Part shown: in pieces, positions 1-6,206 of the stretch
How positions within the stretch are numbered: the first letter of the stretch is position 1
Layout of the letters: every line of letters starts with the position of its first letter
NCBI GenBank assembly: GCA_020024265.1
Contig: JAHHTW010000038.1
Span: forward strand, 1 to 9,402
Direction: 5' to 3'
DNA: 9,402 bases
From: Anaerotignum sp.
GTDB taxonomy: Bacteria; Bacillota; Clostridia; Lachnospirales; Anaerotignaceae
The notes under the pieces: generated by a model
Databases searched by the model: none
The model's input: only the letters and a program-made list of their open reading frames with translations
Told to the model about the DNA's origin: nothing
Position numbers and translations under genes: made by a program

Positions 1-215
1 TACATAAGGCAAGTACAAGAGTTTGGGCTGGAAAGACCTTGGGGCTTTGCCCCAATTCCCCACAAGGGAGTTCCTCCCTTGACCCGTTGTTGGGGCTTTG
101 CACCAAGCCCCAAAGGGGGAAAAAGCGGATATACATAAGGCAAGTACAAGAGTTTGGGCTGGAAAGACCTTGGGGCTTTGCCCCAACTCCCCACAAGGGA
201 GTTCCTCCCTTGATC
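1..215 (+). repeat. 131-bp-period tandem duplication containing a partial element head
   Basis: Positions 1-82 recur at 132-213 with a single difference (T56 versus C187), so about 82 bp are repeated with a period of 131 bp. The repeated block is a 32-bp unique-looking flank (starting TACATAAGGCAAGTAC) followed by the head of the hairpin element found at 164, 891 and 9400. In the first copy the head (33-84) is not followed by the usual tail. It runs instead into another inverted repeat (TTGGGGCTT 90-98, AAGCCCCAA 105-113) and a purine-rich stretch, and then the flank begins again. Slippage or unequal recombination that duplicated flank plus head is the simplest explanation. Small open frames across this region look like by-products of the repeats and were not called as genes. 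Confidence 0.85.
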
Positions 216-329
216 CACCTGTCCCTGCCCTTTCTGCCAAAGCAGTGTTTTGTAAAAACACTGCTTCTAAAAGTTTTGCTCAAGCTTTTTCAAAAGCTTG
301 CAGGGTTTGGGACAGCGTCCCAAGGTCTT
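164..329 (+). mobile_element. Hairpin-rich MITE-like element, copy I (166 bp)
   Basis: The element is bounded by a perfect 11-bp inverted repeat, AAGACCTTGGG (164-174) and CCCAAGGTCTT (319-329). In order it holds hairpin TTGGGGC/GCCCCAA (170-186, loop TTT), hairpin AAGGGAG/CTCCCTT (195-211, loop TTC), a short variable spacer, a 12-bp perfect hairpin AAGCAGTGTTTT/AAAACACTGCTT (240-266, loop GTA), hairpin CAAGCTTTT/AAAAGCTTG (281-300), and hairpin TTGGGAC/GTCCCAA (307-323, loop AGC). There is no room for a transposase, so if mobile it is non-autonomous. I see no clear target-site duplication. The tail ends 38-47 bp before spmB. 'Mobile element' is an inference from the terminal repeats and dispersed copies; a structured intergenic repeat with no mobility is the alternative. 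Confidence 0.6.
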
Positions 330-352
330 ACAGATCTTGCGGTTTTACAAGA

Positions 353-376
353 AAGGAAGTGTGAGCCATTTCTATT
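353..376 (+). promoter_or_regulatory. Ribosome binding site region of spmB with ambiguous start
   Basis: The purine run AAGGAAG at 353-359 is the only good Shine-Dalgarno candidate before spmB. It lies 17 nt from the TTG at 377, which is too far, but 8 nt from an in-frame ATT at 368. The in-frame stop TGA at 362-364 limits the start to 368 (ATT), 374 (ATT) or 377 (TTG). An ATT start would add three residues. Confidence 0.45.
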
Positions 377-892
377 TTGACGCACGTTTCGGATTTTATC
401 ATACCTGTCACGGTATTTTTCATTGTGTGTGTGGGTGCATTACATAAAATCAATCTGTATGAAGCCTTTCTGGAAGGGGTTCGGGAAGGTCTGCATACTG
501 TTGTAGATATTTTGCCAACACTCATTGCACTGATGGTAGGGGTAGAAGTCATGCGTGAAGGCGGGTTATTATCGCTTTTGACACACCTGCTTGCACCGCT
601 TTCTGCCTTTGGTCTGCCTTCTGAGCTGATTCCGCTTACATTGGTACGCTTAGTATCATCCTCTGCGGCAGTGGGACTTTTAACCGATTTATTCGCCACC
701 TATGGTCCGGATTCGTTTCTTGGACGTGTGGCATCTGTCATGATGTGTTGTACCGAAACCGTGTTTTATACCATGAGTCTATATTTCCTGTCCGTACATG
801 TAACCAAAACACGGCACACCCTCTTTTGCGCTCTGGTGGCAAACTTCTGCGGTGTGGCTATGGCATTATTCTTGGTATCACATATGTTTTAA
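377..892 (+). CDS. spmB: Spore maturation protein B (SpmB)
   Basis: The predicted 171-residue membrane protein matches the SpmB family (nucleoside-recognition/Gate-type domain) in length and pattern. It has a hydrophobic N-terminal segment (about residues 8-22), the amphipathic YEAFLEGVREG stretch near 28-38, a helix around 45-58, the conserved GPDSFLGR motif (110-117) and the TETVFY segment (126-131), then a C-terminal hydrophobic helix (about 149-167). In Bacillus, SpmA and SpmB are forespore-associated membrane proteins needed for spore core dehydration and heat resistance; the same role here is inferred. The start used is TTG at 377, but an ATT at 368 fits the ribosome binding site better. 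spmA, normally directly upstream, is not visible in the 376 bp available. Repeat elements flank the gene tightly on both sides, and the TAA stop overlaps the left end of element II. Confidence 0.88.
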   Translation: MTHVSDFIIPVTVFFIVCVGALHKINLYEAFLEGVREGLHTVVDILPTLIALMVGVEVMREGGLLSLLTHLLAPLSAFGLPSELIPLTLVRLVSSSAAVGLLTDLFATYGPDSFLGRVASVMMCCTETVFYTMSLYFLSVHVTKTRHTLFCALVANFCGVAMALFLVSHMF

Positions 893-1124
893 GTCCTTGG
901 GGCTTTGCCCCAATACCCCACAAGGGACTTCCTCCCTTGACCTGCTATAAAAGGCGTATGGGATACCCCATACGCCTTTGCTCTATCTCTTGCAGTTTTT
1001 ATCCCTTCACCTCTTGCCCGTACCATTTCTTCCTAAGCAGTGTTTTGTAAAAACACTGCTTCTAAAAGTTTTGATCAAACTTTTTCAAAAGTTTGCAGGG
1101 TTTGGGACGGAGTCCCAAGGTCTT
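891..1124 (+). mobile_element. Hairpin-rich MITE-like element, copy II (234 bp)
   Basis: Ends are AAGTCCTTGGG (891-901, one change from the family consensus AAGACCTTGGG) and CCCAAGGTCTT (1114-1124). The head carries hairpin TTGGGGC/GCCCCAA (897-913, loop TTT) and the AAGGGA/TCCCTT hairpin (922-938). The middle is longer than in copy I and includes a perfect 13-bp inverted repeat (950-979). The tail repeats copy I: the 12-bp hairpin at 1035-1061, CAAACTTTT/AAAAGTTTG at 1076-1095, and TTGGGAC/GTCCCAA at 1102-1118 (loop GGA). The 1076-1095 hairpin differs from copy I by a paired G-to-A and C-to-T change that keeps the stem. The first two bases lie in the spmB stop codon, and the right end is 17 bp from the yqeY terminator stem. 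It may also terminate spmB transcription. Confidence 0.6.
950..979. repeat. Perfect 13-bp inverted repeat in the variable middle of element II
   Basis: AAAGGCGTATGGG (950-962) pairs exactly with CCCATACGCCTTT (967-979) around a 4-nt loop (ATAC). It is 58 bp past the spmB stop. It could act as a terminator stem for spmB, although no long T-run follows on the + strand. On the - strand the stem is followed by TTTTAT. Elements I and III do not carry this stem; III has a different GGTATGG/CCATACC arrangement in the corresponding region. Confidence 0.75.
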
Positions 1125-1132
1125 AGGTCTGA

Positions 1133-1164
1133 AAAAAATAAGACCATCTGCAATACAGATGGTC
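1133..1164 (-). terminator. Rho-independent terminator after yqeY
   Basis: GACCATCTG (1142-1150) and CAGATGGTC (1156-1164) form a perfect 9-bp stem with a 5-nt loop. Read on the - strand, the stem is followed by TTATTTTTT, and it begins 17 nt past the yqeY stop at 1181. This is a textbook intrinsic terminator for the rpsU-yqeY transcript. Confidence 0.88.
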
Positions 1165-1180
1165 CTACCGAATTCTGATT

Positions 1181-1630
1181 TTATTTGCCTTGGAGCATTT
1201 TCTTTACAAAATTACCAACAATCTTGTTATCAGCACGGCCTTTGACCTTTGGTGTAACAATTGCCATAACCTTGCCCATATCTTTCATAGTAGCTGCACC
1301 GCTTTCTGCTACAGCCTCTACAACGATCGCTTGAATTTCTTCTTCACTTAACTGCTCTGGAAGGTAACTCAATAAAATTTCGATTTCTTTGTTTAATTTT
1401 TCAATCAAATCCTGTCTGCCGCTTTTTTCATAGTCCGGCAGAGAATCTCGACGACTTTTCAACTGTTTGGAGATTACATCTATAATCCCTTCTTCGTCAA
1501 GCTCGACTTTTTTGTCCTTTTCGATTTGCAAAATGCCGGAACGAATCAGCTGTACGGTATCCTTACGTACCGTATCCTTCTCCTTCATGGCTGTTTTCAA
1601 ATCTGCAAAGAGCACATCCTTTAATGACAT
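1181..1630 (-). CDS. yqeY: GatB/YqeY domain-containing protein
   Basis: The 149-residue protein is full length for the YqeY family (about 150 aa). It shows the family layout: an N-terminal helical bundle with the basic KQLKSRRDSLPDYEKSGR stretch (residues 55-72), the LPEQLSEEEI linker (90-99), and a C-terminal GatB-tail-like region with GRADNKIV (131-138). The family resembles the tRNA-binding tail of the amidotransferase subunit GatB; its exact cellular role is not established. Three ATG codons occur near the start. I chose 1630 because GGG at 1640-1642 sits 9 nt upstream, whereas the ATG at 1639 would be directly against it. The gene lies 27 bp downstream of rpsU and is almost certainly co-transcribed with it, a pairing common in Firmicutes. 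A strong terminator follows. Confidence 0.93.
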   Translation of the reverse strand: MSLKDVLFADLKTAMKEKDTVRKDTVQLIRSGILQIEKDKKVELDEEGIIDVISKQLKSRRDSLPDYEKSGRQDLIEKLNKEIEILLSYLPEQLSEEEIQAIVVEAVAESGAATMKDMGKVMAIVTPKVKGRADNKIVGNFVKKMLQGK

Positions 1631-1657
1631 AACCATCATCCCTTTGTGCGAAAAAAA

Positions 1658-1834
1658 TTATTTGAATTTACGTTTTCTGGCAGCTTCGGATTTCTTTTTG
1701 CGTTTTACGCTGGGTTTGTCATAATGCTCTCTTTTGCGTACTTCGCCCATGATACCGTCTCTGGCACATGTTCTTTTGAAACGGCGCAGTGCGCTGTCCA
1801 AGGATTCATTTTCTTTAACTTTTACCTCTGACAT
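1658..1834 (-). CDS. rpsU: Small ribosomal subunit protein S21
   Basis: This short frame encodes 58 residues beginning MSEVKVKENESLDSALRRF and ending in a very basic tail (KRKKKSEAARKRKFK). Both are diagnostic of bacterial S21, a small protein of the 30S platform near the 3' end of 16S rRNA that helps translation initiation. Length is right for Firmicutes S21 (57-58 aa). The start is secured by a near-perfect ribosome binding site, GGAGGG, within 1841-1850, 6 nt upstream of the ATG. A sigma-A-like promoter lies at 1909-1937. yqeY follows 27 bp downstream. In many Firmicutes rpsU-yqeY sits near the dnaJ-prmA-rsmE block, so its position next to prmA-rsmE here, with nifS-thiI in between, fits conserved synteny. 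Confidence 0.97.
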   Translation of the reverse strand: MSEVKVKENESLDSALRRFKRTCARDGIMGEVRKREHYDKPSVKRKKKSEAARKRKFK

Positions 1835-1908
1835 AATTTTCCCTCCCTCCAGATGCGAGATTCGTGCAGGAAAAATAGGAAAATTTCCTTTTTACCATAC
1901 ATTTTAGA

Positions 1909-1937
1909 ATTATACACAAAAACCGCCTTGTCGTCAA
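1909..1937 (-). promoter_or_regulatory. Sigma-A-type promoter for rpsU-yqeY
   Basis: On the - strand, TTGACG (1937-1932) and TATAAT (1914-1909) are separated by exactly 17 bp. That is one mismatch from the -35 consensus and a perfect -10. The likely start of transcription is near 1902, leaving a leader of roughly 68 nt before rpsU. Confidence 0.82.
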
Positions 1938-1946
1938 CACCAATAT

Positions 1947-1981
1947 GGCGAGAATACTGAAAAAATTCAGAATTTCTCGCC
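1947..1981 (-). terminator. Long hairpin between thiI and the rpsU promoter
   Basis: Outer arms GGCGAGAA (1947-1954) and TTCTCGCC (1974-1981), with inner arms CTGAA (1957-1961) and TTCAG (1966-1970), form a nearly continuous stem. It begins 40 nt past the thiI stop and sits just upstream of the rpsU -35. No U-rich tract follows on the - strand; a short TTTT follows on the + strand. It is probably the 3' end structure of the prmA-thiI transcript, but its efficiency as an intrinsic terminator is uncertain. Confidence 0.45.
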
Positions 1982-2020
1982 TTTTGCCCCTTTGGGTTCG
2001 TTTTGACCGCTTTGGATATT

Positions 2021-3196
2021 TTACAGTTCTATGATTTCTGCATTTGCAACAGCATCTGCAATGTGCTGATCCAAATTTGTCAATTTCTTTTCAATGCGTT
2101 CAATCACATGCAGTCTTGGCTTAATCTGCGGATGCTTTGCCACAAAAATGGTACAGCAATCCTCATAGGGGCGGATCGAAATATCATACGTCCCAATCTT
2201 TGTACCAATATCAATGATTTCCTGTTTGTCCATACCTGCCAAAGGACGCAGCACAGGCATATTGCATACCGCATTGATGGCATAAATCCCCTGCATGGTC
2301 TGGCTTGCCACCTGCCCCACGCTCTCGCCTGTAATCAGGCTCCATGCCTCATCTTGAACCGCAATCTGCTCTGCCGCACGCATCATGGCACGTTTGAGAT
2401 GAATCGTCAGCTTATCGTGCGGGACATTGTCCAAAAGATACAGCTGCAAGTCTGTAAAGGGTACGACATAGAGCTTAAATTCACCCGTAAAGTCCGCAAT
2501 ACGCTTTGCCAGATCAATGACTTTTTGTTTTGCCCATTCACTGGTATACGGGGGGCTGTGGAAGTATACACCCTCTACCTCTACGCCACGCTTTGCCATC
2601 ATCCAAGTCGCTACGGGGCTGTCGATACCGCCGGAGAGCAGAGAAACGCCCTTTCCGGAACTGCCGTAGGGCAAACCGCCGTATGTCTTTATGATTTGGG
2701 AATAGAGATAAATGCGGTTGCGCACCTCTACATATAACGTGACATCCGGATTTTTGACATCTACCGTCATATTGGGCATACGATCCAAGATATACTCCCC
2801 AACATCTGCCGCAATCTCCATAGATCCCATAGAAAAGCCCTTATTGGAGCGACGTGCGCTCACCTTAAACGTCATCTGTCTGTCGCCGTATACCGCTTTC
2901 ATATGCTGATATGCCTCTGCACGAATGGCTTCGATCGTCATATCCGCAATCCGCAGCGCCGGGCAAACGGCAACCAGACCGAAAATAGGCATCACCTTTG
3001 CCATCACCGCATCATAATCCATTTCCCCGCCACGGTCTTCCACAATCAAACGACCGGGGTCACGTACCACATAAAAATCGCCTATGGGATCTAAATTTCT
3101 GCGGATGGTTTTGATGAGGCGATTGATAAACAAAAATTGGTTATCGCCACGCATGGCAATTTCACCATATTTCACAAGCATTACTTTTTCTGCCAT
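2021..3196 (-). CDS. thiI: tRNA 4-thiouridine synthase ThiI, rhodanese-less form
   Basis: The 391-residue protein has an N-terminal ferredoxin-like/THUMP region (about 1-165) and an adenine-nucleotide alpha-hydrolase domain with the PP-loop SGGIDS at 188-193. A TGESVGQVASQT motif (289-300) and an EDCC motif (345-348) contain the likely sulfur-handling cysteine, at the place of E. coli Cys344 by family knowledge. ThiI adenylates U8 of tRNA and replaces oxygen with sulfur to give s4U; the protein can also serve thiazole synthesis. The C-terminal rhodanese domain of the longer E. coli protein is absent, as in Bacillus, where a dedicated NifS-type desulfurase supplies sulfur. Such a gene lies just upstream (11-bp gap), so the two probably act together. 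AAGGAG (3204-3209) is 7 nt before ATG and overlaps the nifS stop. Confidence 0.95.
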   Translation of the reverse strand: MAEKVMLVKYGEIAMRGDNQFLFINRLIKTIRRNLDPIGDFYVVRDPGRLIVEDRGGEMDYDAVMAKVMPIFGLVAVCPALRIADMTIEAIRAEAYQHMKAVYGDRQMTFKVSARRSNKGFSMGSMEIAADVGEYILDRMPNMTVDVKNPDVTLYVEVRNRIYLYSQIIKTYGGLPYGSSGKGVSLLSGGIDSPVATWMMAKRGVEVEGVYFHSPPYTSEWAKQKVIDLAKRIADFTGEFKLYVVPFTDLQLYLLDNVPHDKLTIHLKRAMMRAAEQIAVQDEAWSLITGESVGQVASQTMQGIYAINAVCNMPVLRPLAGMDKQEIIDIGTKIGTYDISIRPYEDCCTIFVAKHPQIKPRLHVIERIEKKLTNLDQHIADAVANAEIIEL

Positions 3197-3207
3197 ATCT
3201 TTTCTCC

Positions 3208-4362
3208 TTATCTTTCCCGATTGATTCTGCGCAAAAATGGCACACTTTCCTCCAAAGCACGCAGACAGGTTTCTGCTTCTTCTACCGTATTATACCGGCT
3301 AAAGCTAAAGCGTATCGCACCCTCGATTTGCGCAAAGGGCAGTCCCATTGCTGTCAGTACCGGACTGCCCACCTTTTTGCGGCTGTCACAGGCAGAGCCT
3401 GCGGAAACAAAAATCCCCTTGCTCTCCAGCGTATGCAAAAGTACCTCGCTGCGCAATCCTTTGAATGTCACGTTCAATACATAAGGGCTGTCCTCTTGCA
3501 AGCCGACACCGTTTACCTGTGTATCCGGCATTGCAAGAATCCCGTCCATCAATGTTTTTTTCACTTTTTTGATTTGTTCAATATTTTCTTTCATATGGGC
3601 AAATGCCGCTTCTGCCGCTACGCCAAGCGCTGCGGCACCTGCACCGTTTTCCGTACCGGCACGCTGCCCCTTTTGCTGTCCGCCACCCAGAATCAACGGC
3701 TTTACCTTCAGCCCCTTTCGCATGTACAGCATACCCACACCCTTTGGTCCATGAATTTTATGTGCGCTCATGGTCAAAAGGTCAATGTGCATTTTATTGA
3801 CATCAATGGGATATTTGCCAAATGCCTGTACAGCATCTACGTGAAAGAGTGTATTGGGGTTTTTCTCTTTGATGATGCGTCCGATTTCTGCGGCATTTTG
3901 TACCACGCCTGTTTCATTGTTGACCAAGATCACGCTGACCAATATGGTATCGGGGCGTATGGCTGCGGCAAGCTCCTGTGCAGAAATGCGCCCCTGTGCG
4001 TCTACACCAAGCCATGTGACCTCATAGCCCTTTTGCTCCAAAGCCTTCATGGGGTTTTTGACTGCCGGATGCTCAATCTGTGTGGTAATCATATGCTTAC
4101 CGTTTCTCTGATAGCCTTCTGCTGTGCCATAGATTGCCCAGTTATCCCCTTCCGTACCACCACTGGTGAAATAGATTTCTTCCGCATTGGCACGGATGCC
4201 ATTTGCCAAGATCTCCGATGCCCTGCGGATTTCCTTTTCCACCTCCAGCCCCAGCACACTGACGGATGCGGGATTGCCATACTTTTCGCAAAGCATCTCT
4301 GTCATTTTTTCTGCTGCCTTTGGCATACATCTTGTGGTTGCAGCATTATCAAAGTAAATCAT
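3208..4362 (-). CDS. Cysteine desulfurase, NifS/IscS family (ThiI partner)
   Basis: A 384-residue PLP-dependent class V aminotransferase-fold enzyme that takes sulfur from cysteine, leaving alanine and an enzyme persulfide. Visible motifs are the N-terminal YFDNAATT (3-10), NNETG (148-152), HVDAVQ (174-179), the PLP-lysine motif SAHKIHGPKG (199-208, Lys202), GTENG (236-240) and the loop SAGSACDS (320-327) with catalytic Cys325. The short loop and its position immediately before thiI suggest the dedicated desulfurase for tRNA s4U (called NifZ in Bacillus), rather than the general Fe-S cluster enzyme IscS. That specificity is inferred from context, so I leave the symbol blank. AAGGAG (4371-4376) lies 8 nt before ATG, inside the end of rsmE. 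Confidence 0.94.
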   Translation of the reverse strand: MIYFDNAATTRCMPKAAEKMTEMLCEKYGNPASVSVLGLEVEKEIRRASEILANGIRANAEEIYFTSGGTEGDNWAIYGTAEGYQRNGKHMITTQIEHPAVKNPMKALEQKGYEVTWLGVDAQGRISAQELAAAIRPDTILVSVILVNNETGVVQNAAEIGRIIKEKNPNTLFHVDAVQAFGKYPIDVNKMHIDLLTMSAHKIHGPKGVGMLYMRKGLKVKPLILGGGQQKGQRAGTENGAGAAALGVAAEAAFAHMKENIEQIKKVKKTLMDGILAMPDTQVNGVGLQEDSPYVLNVTFKGLRSEVLLHTLESKGIFVSAGSACDSRKKVGSPVLTAMGLPFAQIEGAIRFSFSRYNTVEEAETCLRALEESVPFLRRINRER

Positions 4363-4374
4363 ATTTTTCTCTCC

Positions 4375-5106
4375 TTACCCAAGCTCGTAGAGCAGTATTG
4401 CGATGGTTGTCATGCCGGCTGTTTCTGTACGCAATATACGCTTACCCAGCGTGACACACTGCACACCGTTTTGCTGTGCCAGTGCAATCTCCTCCTCGGC
4501 AAAGCCGCCCTCCGGTCCTATGAAAACACCAATGCTCTGTCCCGAAAACGCTTTGACAATGGCATGCAAATCCCGATCCTGCTCTTTTTCATACAAAATG
4601 ACTGCCAAGTCCAAAGCCTTTGCCTCCTGCACTGCCTGCGCAAATGTCAGTACGCTTTGCCCCATTTGGGGAATGATGCCACGTCCGCTTTGCTTTGCGG
4701 CGGCTTCGGCAATCTTTTGCCAGCGTTCGATTTTCCTGCCCTCTTTTTTATCCAGCTTGACAATGGCACGTGTGGTTGCTACAGGTACGATTTTCACCAC
4801 ACCCAGCTCCACGCATTTTTGGATAATCCATTCCATTTTATCCGCCTTTGGTAAGCCCTGATACAATGTAATCTGTGTTTTTGGCTCTGCCTGAGAGGGC
4901 GTCTTTTGCAGTATTTTGGCACACACGCCATCGTCTAGGGATGTGATCTGACAAAGATAGTCCATCCCCTTGCCGTCGCACAGTACGATTTCTTCGCCAA
5001 TCCTTGCTCGCAGCACGGTCTTGATGTGTTTTTCATTCTCTCCGAAAAACTGCACCTGCATGGACTGCTCCTGTATTTCTGATTGCTCCACAAAAAATTT
5101 CGGCAT
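4375..5106 (-). CDS. rsmE: 16S rRNA m3U1498 methyltransferase RsmE
   Basis: The 243-residue protein is full length for RsmE, which methylates N3 of U1498 in helix 44 of 16S rRNA using S-adenosylmethionine. It has an N-terminal PUA-like RNA-binding region (about 1-70) and a C-terminal SPOUT (knotted) methyltransferase domain. Family motifs seen are ERWQKIAEAAAKQSGR (127-142), GPEGGF (197-202) and LGKRILRTETA (220-230), which form the knot and SAM site. The start ATG at 5106 is 3 nt after the prmA TGA stop, with a GAGGG site inside the last prmA codons, so translation is probably coupled to prmA. prmA-rsmE is a widely conserved pair. The stop codon overlaps the ribosome binding site of the next gene. 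Confidence 0.96.
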   Translation of the reverse strand: MPKFFVEQSEIQEQSMQVQFFGENEKHIKTVLRARIGEEIVLCDGKGMDYLCQITSLDDGVCAKILQKTPSQAEPKTQITLYQGLPKADKMEWIIQKCVELGVVKIVPVATTRAIVKLDKKEGRKIERWQKIAEAAAKQSGRGIIPQMGQSVLTFAQAVQEAKALDLAVILYEKEQDRDLHAIVKAFSGQSIGVFIGPEGGFAEEEIALAQQNGVQCVTLGKRILRTETAGMTTIAILLYELG

Positions 5107-5109
5107 ACA

Positions 5110-6090
5110 TCATCCCTCATAGCGTGTGGCAATCGCTGCCCAGCTTTCCTTCTCTTTGATGTCAATGACGGTGAACTTCGCCTCTGCCAAAGCATCCAGT
5201 ACATCCTGCTTACGCTCCAATATGATGCCGCTGCAAAGGAAAATCCCTGCTTTTTTGATATACTCCGGTACCTGTTTTGTCAGTGCAATGATGATATCTG
5301 CCACAATGTTTGCTACAACAATATCGTAATTTTTGCCACGATAGCTTTCTTGCAGGGCTTCGTCGTCCAACACATTGCCTGCCGCTACATGATAGCGTTC
5401 TCTTGCAATTTGGTTGCGGTCGCTGTTTTCATATGCAATACGGATGGCATTGGGATCAATATCCACGGCATCCGCATGCTCTGCGCCCAAAAGCAATGCG
5501 GCAATAGACAGTATCCCACTGCCACAGCCAAGATCCAATACGGTATCCCCTGTCTGTACATATTTTTCCAAAAGCTCCATACAAAGCTGTGTGGTTTCAT
5601 GTGTACCGGTGCCAAAGATATGCCCCGGATCAATTTGCAATACAATTTTATCGGTTTGCTCTGTCAGGCTTTCCCATGAAGGCTTAATCATCAGCTTCTC
5701 ACCGACGGCAAAGGGCTTGAAATATTTTTTCCAGTTATTCGCCCAATCCTCCTCTGCCACATTTTTGATGGTAAGCTGCAAAGAGCCAAGGTCGATTTCT
5801 TTTTCTGTTGCCTGCACGCTTTGGAGCATACCGGTAATCTGTGCCAGCTGTTCTCTGCCATAGACATTATCCCGCACGAAAAATGTAATGCCTGTTTTCT
5901 CGTCCTTTTTGTCCTCCACCAGCTCGTCTGCGATATAGTCCCATTCTCTATTGGGGTTTTCCAAAAACTCTGTAAAATCTCTGGCATCGTGTATCATCAG
6001 TCCGGTCAGTCCGCAAGCGTACATGACGCCTTCGATCGGCTCCAGACCGTCTGTTGAGGTTTCCACAAATGCCTCTATCCACTGCTCCAT
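5110..6090 (-). CDS. prmA: Ribosomal protein L11 methyltransferase PrmA
   Basis: A 326-residue SAM-dependent class I methyltransferase that methylates ribosomal protein L11. The N-terminal substrate-recognition region covers about 1-95. The signature DPGHIFGTGTHETT (154-167; usual family form DPGLAFGTGTHPTT) is followed by the SAM-binding LDLGCGSGILSIAA (185-198), an acidic VDID segment (209-212) and NIVA (261-264), the counterpart of the family's NILA motif. The frame stays open upstream to 6192, but ATG 6090 is the real start: AAGGAG (6100-6105) is 9 nt before it, and MEQWIEAFVETS matches the family N-terminus, whereas the extension crosses a terminator hairpin. dnaJ, often upstream, is replaced here by a nucleotidyltransferase gene. 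No convincing promoter is visible in the 116-bp gap. Confidence 0.95.
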   Translation of the reverse strand: MEQWIEAFVETSTDGLEPIEGVMYACGLTGLMIHDARDFTEFLENPNREWDYIADELVEDKKDEKTGITFFVRDNVYGREQLAQITGMLQSVQATEKEIDLGSLQLTIKNVAEEDWANNWKKYFKPFAVGEKLMIKPSWESLTEQTDKIVLQIDPGHIFGTGTHETTQLCMELLEKYVQTGDTVLDLGCGSGILSIAALLLGAEHADAVDIDPNAIRIAYENSDRNQIARERYHVAAGNVLDDEALQESYRGKNYDIVVANIVADIIIALTKQVPEYIKKAGIFLCSGIILERKQDVLDALAEAKFTVIDIKEKESWAAIATRYEG

Positions 6091-6110
6091 TTTTCTCTGC
6101 TCCTTTCTGT

Positions 6111-6165
6111 AAAAAGCCGGCACACGCCACAGCAGGAAACATCCCCTGCATGTACGATGCCGGCT
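6111..6165 (-). terminator. Terminator or attenuator hairpin between the nucleotidyltransferase gene and prmA
   Basis: On the - strand AGCCGGCA (6165-6158) pairs with TGCCGGCT (6122-6115) and is followed directly by TTTT (6114-6111). Inside the loop a second stem, GCAGG/CCTGC (6132-6136 with 6145-6149), could form. The structure begins 41 nt after the nucleotidyltransferase stop and ends 5 nt before the prmA ribosome binding site. Because no promoter for prmA is evident downstream of it, it may be a partial terminator or attenuator that reads through. Confidence 0.65.
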
Positions 6166-6206
6166 CCTTTGTCTGAAGCGCCACAACAACAAATGGTGTG
6201 CTTTGC

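Noticed and set aside
39..380. Short open frames across 1-380 that might be the end of spmA
   Set aside because: Their translations follow the repeat modules and show none of the hydrophobic SpmA pattern.
3328..4854. A 508-codon open frame on the + strand opposite nifS and rsmE
   Set aside because: The - strand frames have clear family motifs and ribosome binding sites throughout. The + frame matches nothing I recognise, has an odd Cys/His-rich composition, spans two genes and their junction, and is a shadow of their codon use.
5948..6150. Leader peptide starting at an ATG inside the hairpin upstream of prmA
   Set aside because: An AAAGGAG-like site does precede it, but the frame runs deep into prmA out of phase and its codons show no pattern of attenuation.
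6091..6192. N-terminal extension of PrmA to 6192
   Set aside because: It would cross the terminator hairpin and lacks a ribosome binding site; ATG 6090 has AAGGAG at 9 nt and matches the family N-terminus.
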